Below, piece by piece: positions 60,901 through 64,000 of a DNA stretch of 64,000 nt. The notes under the pieces were generated by a model. It searched no databases. It worked only from the letters and a program-made list of their open reading frames with translations, and was not told the DNA's origin. Source of the stretch: Lishizhenia sp965656535. Lineage in GTDB: Bacteria > Bacteroidota > Bacteroidia > Flavobacteriales_D > Crocinitomicaceae. Location of the stretch: assembly GCA_965656535.1 (NCBI GenBank), contig CBFHKX010000004.1, positions 62,001 to 126,000 on the forward strand. The letters are read 5' to 3'. Each line of letters begins with the position of its first letter. The first letter of the stretch is position 1. Both the position numbers and the translations under genes were made by a program.

Positions 60901-61734
60901 ACAGGTTGTATAAATAGTGCAGCTCAAGATGTTACCATGCAGGAGAGTCCGCCTGCAGCACTAGCAGTAAACACTACTTTAGGGTGTATACCTGGAGAGT
61001 TTGTATTTACAGATTTAAACAATACTGTTGGTACTAATGTCTTGTGGGAGTTTGGCGATGGAGAAAGCTCAATGCAACCCAACCAAGTTGATCACAGTTA
61101 TGATGAAGCAGATTGTTATACGATAACATTTACGGTAACCAACCAGATTGGTTGTTCTAATACTACCGTTTATACAGACTTATTGTGTACTTATGATAAT
61201 CCGATCGCAGAATTTTCAATTGACGATACTACAGTTTTTTCAAGTGATGAACCTTTATCTTTTACAAATACCTCTCAGAATGCTGTAACGTATTTATGGG
61301 AATTTGGAGATGGTTTAACGAGTAGTGCTGAGAATCCAATACATGTGTTTGACTCCGACTCTGCATCGTATACAATTATTTTAAATGCATATAATGCTGC
61401 AGGATGTGTAGACCAATTTGCACTAAGAATAACACCGGAAAGATTATTTTATGTGCCCAATACATTTACACCAAACGGAGATGCAAGTAATGCCATATTC
61501 AGTCCGGTACTCACTTCGGGTTACGATAAAGAGAGTTACCATTTAATTGTATATAATAGATGGGGAGAAATTATGTTTGAATCCTACAACCCAGAAGTTG
61601 GTTGGGATGGAACCTATGGAAAGGATTCGAATACGTCTTGTAAAGATGGAACCTATATTTGGCAAATAAGACTAAAATCGCTAGAGAGCGAAGAAGCAGA
61701 AGTCTTTACCGGTCATGTTAACTTATTGCGATAA
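51940..61734 (+). CDS. Giant secreted repeat protein with gliding-motility-type T9SS C-terminal domain
   Basis: 3264 residues. Signal peptide 1-~19; N-terminal region (to about 800) with PKD/Ig-like segments and many cysteine pairs. About 803-2550: some nineteen Ig-like (PKD-like) repeats of ~92 residues with the pattern NPxPxVxPISDxxxCxG ... FSGxxTxYxWxNxNxxIGLxxxGxGxIxxF ... TVTPxxxxxxxxCxG. About 2550-2920: four variant repeats with WFATDNxxVxGES. About 2920-3166: three PKD domains (LWDFGDLNSS, LWEFGDGESS, LWEFGDGLTS). About 3167-3264: a CHU_C-type domain (FYVPNTFTPNGDASNA ... YNRWGEIMFES ... GWDGTYGKD ... GTYIWQIR). A surface adhesin or filament is likely; the ligand is unknown. Confidence 0.93.
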   Translation: MNRLIFTFFILTSFCSFACSDLLIDAGEDQQVCQNDTVVLGANPSAQWLGSGNPTLNFQWFDENNSLIDSISNPSVVVTEPQTFMLVVDDGNGCSDTAYVNFTTYISGITLSMNGFGGPGYSTTTINGEIVYRYCSTNLLDGGFQFEDDSLFTYPIGTSMSAVWGDGDTNTYVFDGMAQIMSHIYAVGNYDFQYTVNLPNGCSYTEVFTVFVGSSPPALTVSGTGTAFCVPGLYDINISASSSPPNTQYVISVNDGTDSTFNGLPSNPFVFQHLFTNSSCGVTSIINGQSYPNQYSITVTSSNACNTNGTFAAFGPIVVSEETEALFTASDTEVCVDHVVSFTDITEPGLNVFTTSCDSSNSFYWEISPNANYTMQPGSQLGSDAGSSNFYFWQNGSEQLDVSFDAPGIYDITLFSANGCGIDSMTQQICVLPQPTVDFSISDSLFCTAQVVNVDNNSSGNGCGYSFESTWDIDYINDLNCSPNTGFFYINNTNNTSLEPEIDFVGPGFYAVNLTVGYPGNIAGCLNPEQTDTIQVNAPPEINVITSNDTICEGENISFTASVNNCYDFSTVYNWNFGGGSDVLVSGLNSLDPTVTYSTSGVFSYGLQASNSCGVVNIVDSVIVNQDVLVDAGQNQSTCLNSEVTISGSITGPISSGIWTADVPGGSFDDPFSLSTTYTPPTNYIGQISLSLTSDDPAGACLPSSDNLVLTVSDAAQITAMPDLTICENESVSLSASIQGAASLAFWSDNNSSGQFSNQDQVLGTANYSVPSGLTQVWLYVQTDVPSAECPAAIDSVLISIIDLPIINPLSNQTVCNGELTQFVAFSGTGTQYSWQNTDASIGLGSNGVGDIAGFMANNLGQSTLISSVTVTPEYVVGGLTCAGTPTTFDYILNPTPNLAPVSDQTLCSGEVSTQVDFTSLQGASYSWTNSNTQSGLQAAGSGSLLPFTSANSTQQPISSAISVTPSLSGCVGSTLNFTITVNPIPVVDPISSIDTCSDLLVNIPFSGSGTAYNWTNDNSSIGLTSSGSGDISFTTSNSGVQSLFSTISVEPVFTSNSVSCAGNIETFTLSVQPIPYVNSLVDQELCNNEQTQLVSFSSAVSGTSFTWSNSNTQIGLSSNGTIEIPSFTAINSSNSTLSSTVTVSPTANGCVGPDSSFQFIVNPTPTISNNLLSDTLCSGDLSNEVIWSSNVLGTTYSWTAAVTTGTLTGANLSGTGNLPQMNLVNSGTSPAVLVYTVTPEFNGCFGQAITYERVVNPVPVLSPIASQDICGGIAFTTPAFLSSVSNTTYSWSLDQPSAVPSTLTGYPVNGVGALQGQIINNSGSVAYTLNYNILPDAAGCVGVVEEFSLTVNPAPVVQFDIPDQVICSGDATNLVTLTSSTPGATFDWTVTSQPSSITGVSTTQGTTSIPAMTLSNGLSSVETLVITATATTSGGSACPGAPTDYTININPTPTINNVSNQTVCNGALTQAVVFSGTGTQYSWQNADATIGLGSNGLGDIASFSAINTGQSVLNSSVTVTPEYVAGSLTCSGTPISFDYIINPTPVVNAQSNIELCDGEQTVPINFSGTGTNYSWTTTNSSIGISLSGSSFIDPFVAQNVTNQTQTSTVSVTPEANGCFGLVSTFDFIVYQETMVDFISDTVYCAGEQVALFNISGSGTSYTWVNDNPAIGLASSGAGNLPSFTALNSTNSPLDAFITITPQFNGNGINCEGVSRIFKITVNPTPVLNSVVDQTICNGASTQPVQFTGVNTSDFEWSNSNVSIGLGLNGTGNISSFSAVNSTAIQQVATILVSPVLDLNGKTCVGQDESFSFIVNPSPSVTPIADLVYCDGDFIPTIAISGNATSFDWVAGTIETGVQNSGSGNVSSFTALNNSSQPVSDLITITPNFNSSGLTCPGVTSSFSITVNPSPQVNPISSEVLCANSSTNAVLFSGNATSFSWANTNDQIGLGLNGTGDIPSFTVTNLTQTPLVSQITVIPEYTSSSLTCSGSPETYTIEVLPEVTINPISDITECSDVNVGPISFLGTATDYAWTSSNTTIGLPSNGSGNIPVFSYSNQTSSTAVSTIAVTPSYTSSALTCVGQTENFDIAFLPLPTVNAINDSTYCNGESSASLFFTGVATQFNWVNDNNQIGLSSSGTNTINTFTTINSGNVPNNALISVTPIYTDNNLTCLGSAEEFSITVNPAPSIDPISDIVICNQEQLASVVITGTATNFEWINDNPSIGLPGSGNGNITSFTAVNNSTVPVSANFNVSSSFNSNGALCSGAIETFTITVNPTPVVSPISDQVICSGASSLPVNFMGTASAYNWSNNTPSIGLPVSGTGDISSFTTINAGSTNVTGVITVTPTALQCDGLPESFSYTINSIPTLDPLSSVELCAGEIQSALQPSGSYSTLNWVNNNTTIGLPNSGNTIIPSFTVVNNSNSTVNSALVTLTPLNTNLGVQCAGTSQDLAINVNPIPQNDILTDVEVCNGLNTPLISFSGSGTYYEWSNNNTTIGLNANGTGDIFPFSGLNNQNTDNISTLSITPVYQSNSGLICEGSSDDFQIIVHPSPALSNLVDTATCNNDVLNIPLSTTIPASVSWIATDNAAVSGESIFTQNTALIDNTLSNNSPNIEVVNYEINSSSIPFGCPGSTEFLDVSIIPDVMMTSTTNIEICSGVAASVFLTANVPSTFTWFATDNPNVTGESAVVSNGNLINDILINTSTVPQIVVYSVLPTSVQGACAGPAQTVTVIVNPPVELISPTFTEICSGENVNLNLVANSNVNFNWFAQSSVPVTGESIAVQTGNVVNDQLVNTTTQAESVFYTVAATTQTNGCSSPSTNIEVLVNPLPVVQPFTAQICSNESLSISLSASSPSTFEWFALDNQSIFGESQTSQFTSLVNDQLENTSAVNQTVTYLVQATSAKGCVGPVSNHTITVYPTPSVDFTVLNPVLCDNLPILFQNNSDVGLDFLWDFGDLNSSTAFEPNYTYNNFGTFGVTLTGTNPLTGCINSAAQDVTMQESPPAALAVNTTLGCIPGEFVFTDLNNTVGTNVLWEFGDGESSMQPNQVDHSYDEADCYTITFTVTNQIGCSNTTVYTDLLCTYDNPIAEFSIDDTTVFSSDEPLSFTNTSQNAVTYLWEFGDGLTSSAENPIHVFDSDSASYTIILNAYNAAGCVDQFALRITPERLFYVPNTFTPNGDASNAIFSPVLTSGYDKESYHLIVYNRWGEIMFESYNPEVGWDGTYGKDSNTSCKDGTYIWQIRLKSLESEEAEVFTGHVNLLR
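54371..54620 (+). repeat. Repeat unit 1, near-identical partner of unit 8
   Basis: Matches 56318-56567 with no indel across ~250 bases (offset 1947 bases, 649 codons), far closer than other unit pairs: both read NQTVCNG ... FSGTGTQYSWQN and GSLTC/GGLTC ... FDYI. Confidence 0.85.
56318..56567 (+). repeat. Repeat unit 8, near-identical partner of unit 1
   Basis: Ungapped match to 54371-54620. Suggests recent intragenic duplication or gene conversion between units seven apart. Confidence 0.85.
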
Positions 61735-61735
61735 A

Positions 61736-61775
61736 AAAAGGATAACCTCTGTTAAGAAATTATCCTTCGTTTTTA
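61736..61775. terminator. Bidirectional terminator between giant gene and ssrA
   Basis: AAGGATAA (61738-61745) and TTATCCTT (61760-61767) form the stem. Plus strand is followed by CGTTTTT; minus strand, which ends tmRNA, is followed by seven T. Confidence 0.8.
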
Positions 61776-61780
61776 GTTTG

Positions 61781-62180
61781 TGGAGCTGGAGGGGTTCGAA
61801 CCCTCGTCCAAACAATGGTAGACTTAGTCTTCTACATGTTTAGTTTGCGATTTGATTTTCGATATCGGTACGGACACAAACACCCAAACCTCAACTTATC
61901 TACTTAGAGTTTCGCTATTGGAGAGTAGACCTCCGCAAGCTAGTCCTATTTTGATGATATCTCGAACTCTAGCTGCCGAAAGACAGGGCTGCTAGCGAGA
62001 AACTTGTCCCCTTACTATACTTCAGGTGGATTAAGCGAAATCACATTCCGTGATTATGCTGCAAGATTGTATGACGTGTTGTCAATTATCGTGTGAAACT
62101 ATTTTTTTACGAGACTCATCTCACGTCTCGACATGCTTACACTAAACCAACTCGATTGCTGTCAAATCCAAGTCAGCCCC
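61781..62180 (-). ncRNA. ssrA: Transfer-messenger RNA (tmRNA)
   Basis: Rescues stalled ribosomes by trans-translation with SmpB. The minus strand starts GGGGCTGACTTGGATTTGAC (5' end at 62180) and ends with a T-arm GAGGGTTCGAACCCCTC and acceptor CAGCTCC plus discriminator A (61781). The 5' GGGGCTG pairs with CAGCTCC, forming the tRNA-like acceptor stem; the CCA is not encoded (CAA follows). About 400 nt, one-piece tmRNA. The predicted tag is at 62054-62083. Pseudoknot-like GC-rich segments lie between about 61850 and 62040. Confidence 0.96.
62054..62083 (-). CDS. tmRNA proteolysis-tag reading frame, predicted DNTSYNLAA
   Basis: Minus-strand codons GAC AAC ACG TCA, then TAC AAT CTT GCA GCA and TAA. 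The YxLAA end and length of nine match the Bacteroidota tag type (usually GENNYALAA or close), so the resume codon is taken as GAC by alignment. The exact first codon is inferred. Confidence 0.6.
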   Translation of the reverse strand, partial: DNTSYNLAA

Positions 62181-62220
62181 AGGTATTAAACCTATTTTTC
62201 TCGTTCGAAAATAAGGAATA

Positions 62221-62228
62221 CAAAGATA
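62221..62228 (-). promoter_or_regulatory. -7 element of ssrA
   Basis: TATCTTTG on the minus strand (TAnnTTTG), about 40 bases before the mature 5' end, leaving a leader to be removed by RNase P. No TTG at the expected distance; the upstream DNA is a short AATTAAG tandem repeat (about 62234-62270). Confidence 0.5.
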
Positions 62229-62363
62229 GCGGTTTAATTAAGAATTAAGAATTATTGAATTAAGAATTCTGTTATTTTTTGGTAAAAAGAGCGGTTGTTA
62301 TTCAATTAAGGTTCAGAAGTTAAAATATTCAAAGCTACAGCCTTAAGTTTCAACTAACTTTTA

Positions 62364-63557
62364 TTAGTTGGCTGTTTCCAAAATAGCTTGCCTAATAATT
62401 TCCCCGGCTTTTTGCATTTCGTCTTTCGTAATGTTTATTGGCGGACTCAACCTAAACGAGTAGGGGTGAGATAAAAACCAAAATGAAATTAAGCCTAGTT
62501 CCAAGCAACGTTTTACAACTTTCTCTACGCGTTCAAAAGAAACCATGTCAATCGCAAACATTTGACCAACTCTCCTAATTTGCTTTACTTCTTTGAGGTC
62601 AGAAAGCATATCTTCTAAAAGCTGACCATTACGTTCTAATGCTTCAAAATCAATTTCTTCTTTTAAAACTTTAACACACGCTGCTGCTGCTGCACAAACC
62701 ACTGGGTGTCCGCCAAAAGTAGTAATGTGTCCAAGCATAGGGTTATGTGTAAGTAGTTGCATTTTATCATAACTAGAAACAAAAGCACCAATTGGCATTC
62801 CTCCGCCAAGGGCTTTACCTAACGTTAATATATCAGGAACCACATTATCGTATAAATCAAAAGCGAAAATAGAACCTGCACGTCCCATTCCGCATTGAAT
62901 TTCATCAAAGATGAGCTGTGTGCCTGTTTCCGTGCATTTTTTTCTAAGCGCTTGCAAATAAGGTTCGCATGCTTTTCTAACACCGGCATCACCTTGTATA
63001 GGCTCTATAATCACAGCTGCAGTTTTATGTGTGATCTTTGCTAAATCTTTTGTTTTATTAAAATCTATAAATTTTATATCGGGTAAAAGAGGTCGGTACG
63101 CAGCTTTTTTAGTTTCGTTACCCGAAACGCTAAGAGAACCGTGAGTAGAACCGTGGTAAGCACCTCTAAACGAAATAATTTCTGATCTTCCTGTAATTCG
63201 TTTGGCAAGTTTTAAGGCAGCTTCGTTGGCTTCTGTACCTGAATTTACTGTGTATACGCAATTTAATTCTTCGGGTAAAATAGAGGTTAATTCTTCTGCT
63301 AGAGCAACTTGAGCATCTTGGATAAATTCTCCATACACCATCACGTGTAAATGTCTGTCTATTTGATTTTTTAACGCTTCAGTAACTACCGGATGATTGT
63401 GTCCTATGTTATTTACCGCAACACCTGCGATCATATCCATATAGGCTTTTCCCGCTTTGTCGTAAATATAAATTCCCTCTGCTTTGTCTACATCAATGAG
63501 GTAAGGAAAGGGATTAGTTTGTCCTTGCAGTTTTAAGAATTTCGAAGCATTATCCAT
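62364..63557 (-). CDS. Class III aminotransferase (acetylornithine/ornithine type)
   Basis: PLP-dependent aminotransferase, 397 residues, cytoplasmic. VNSGTEANEAALKLAKRITGR and SFRGAYHGSTHGSLSVSG bind the cofactor phosphate and ring; LIFDEIQCGMGRAGSIFAF carries the Asp that pairs with the pyridine nitrogen; ILTLGKALGGGMPIGAFVS carries the Schiff-base lysine; HITTFGGHPVVCAAAAA follows. Class III includes acetylornithine, ornithine and 4-aminobutyrate aminotransferases. Sequence alone does not fix the substrate, and no arginine or proline pathway neighbour is present. Stands alone, 41 bases from the next gene on the same strand. Confidence 0.92.
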   Translation of the reverse strand: MDNASKFLKLQGQTNPFPYLIDVDKAEGIYIYDKAGKAYMDMIAGVAVNNIGHNHPVVTEALKNQIDRHLHVMVYGEFIQDAQVALAEELTSILPEELNCVYTVNSGTEANEAALKLAKRITGRSEIISFRGAYHGSTHGSLSVSGNETKKAAYRPLLPDIKFIDFNKTKDLAKITHKTAAVIIEPIQGDAGVRKACEPYLQALRKKCTETGTQLIFDEIQCGMGRAGSIFAFDLYDNVVPDILTLGKALGGGMPIGAFVSSYDKMQLLTHNPMLGHITTFGGHPVVCAAAAACVKVLKEEIDFEALERNGQLLEDMLSDLKEVKQIRRVGQMFAIDMVSFERVEKVVKRCLELGLISFWFLSHPYSFRLSPPINITKDEMQKAGEIIRQAILETAN

Positions 63558-63598
63558 AAAGCAAAAATAAGGATAAGAAATAGTCTAGCGACTTAAAA

Positions 63599-64000
63599 TT
63601 AGTTTCTTCGTCTACCTTTTAACTCTTCTAAAAGTTTTTTCTTAAAAGCCCTTTCAATTTCTGGTAGTTGTGCTGTTTTTGCATAACCAATAATTGCAGC
63701 TATTTCTTTATTAGAAGTTGTTTTTAAAGCAGCAATTTTCAATTCTAATGCATTAACTTCTTTTAGCAGTTTTTCAGCTTCACTATCTGATATGTTTTCC
63801 GTTTCAGATATACTTTTCATTTTTTTGCGGACATCTTTTTTATAGTCTCTAAAATCTAGGGTGAACTTATCGTAGATCGACCAAAATTGGGTGGAGTCTG
63901 ACTGGGAAAGATCTAACTGAGTGCTAATAAACGCTCTTCTCAGCTTTTCAATTTTTGCTCTTTCTTCTTTTTTTATCCCCATTTCTCCTTGTAATGGTTT
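63599..64000 (-). CDS. Spy/CpxP-like periplasmic protein (5' end outside window)
   Basis: The frame is open to the window edge: upstream of the internal ATG at 63982 it reads KPLQGE, so the signal peptide and start lie beyond base 64000. The visible part is all-helical, charged: KIEKLRRAFISTQLDLSQSD, SIYDKFTLDFRDYKKDVRKK, SDSEAEKLLKEVNALELKIAAL, and EIERAFKKKLLEELKGRRRN. That pattern matches the sensor-of-sigma-factor/Spy-like proteins of Bacteroidota, usually encoded next to an ECF sigma factor. The neighbour that would confirm this lies outside the window. Confidence 0.7.
   Translation of the reverse strand, partial: KPLQGEMGIKKEERAKIEKLRRAFISTQLDLSQSDSTQFWSIYDKFTLDFRDYKKDVRKKMKSISETENISDSEAEKLLKEVNALELKIAALKTTSNKEIAAIIGYAKTAQLPEIERAFKKKLLEELKGRRRN

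Overview
The window comes from an AT-rich Bacteroidota genome, most likely order Flavobacteriales. Three things point there. Type IX secretion (T9SS) C-terminal sorting domains occur on an S8 peptidase, a GH16 enzyme and a repeat protein, and a gliding-motility-type C-terminal domain ends a giant surface protein. Promoters fit the Bacteroidota TTG-N19/20-TAnnTTTG pattern rather than -35/-10 boxes. Ribosome binding sites are mostly absent. I cannot name the species.

Layout. 1-1779: 3' part of ftsY and a HI0933/BaiN-type flavoprotein. 1814-2890: membrane-anchored phosphodiester-glycosidase-like protein. 3021-7600: a Mn/Zn/Fe ABC uptake operon (MntR regulator, lipoprotein, ATPase, permease fused to a DtxR-like module, second permease) behind an inverted-repeat operator. 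7601-9731: a mostly non-coding stretch with two candidate small RNAs that share a 15-base motif, one unknown membrane-anchored protein and one small lipoprotein. 9732-12505: DjlA-like J-domain protein and htpG. 12746-16089: a copper-type cluster (small Cys protein, MbnP, MbnH-like di-haem peroxidase, Cys-starting barrel protein). 16186-20202: two divergent subtilisin-family peptidases. 20257-26203: DUF5606 protein, DUF5723 barrel protein, thioredoxin-like protein, an unknown gene, a degenerate TlpA-like protein, coaD. 26299-31377: operon of PIG-L deacetylase, a 36-residue membrane peptide, a sodium:solute symporter and a DUF2911 protein. 31486-32364: ATP-grasp-like orphan.

32452-51698 is the most coherent block. 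The complete oxidative Entner-Doudoroff branch (zwf, pgl, edd, eda) runs leftward. Running rightward from the same intergenic region are a BadF-type sugar kinase, a GH3 beta-glucosidase and a NUDIX-type regulator, followed by a triple-repeat T9SS protein and a GH16 beta-glucanase. A leftward five-gene operon then encodes a clan GH-A hydrolase, two outer-membrane barrel proteins, a surface lipoprotein and a CBM9-like protein. A phosphoglucose/phosphomannose isomerase closes the block. Together these could take an external beta-glucan (laminarin-like) to glucose, glucose-6-phosphate and pyruvate plus glyceraldehyde-3-phosphate, with no SusC/SusD pair in sight. The zwf and kinase promoters are mirror images sharing one 8-bp palindrome as both -33 elements, which argues for co-regulation.

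51940-61734 encodes a 3264-residue secreted repeat protein. 61781-62180 is tmRNA (ssrA, minus strand) with an unusual predicted tag. The window ends with a class III aminotransferase and the 3' part of a Spy/CpxP-like protein gene.
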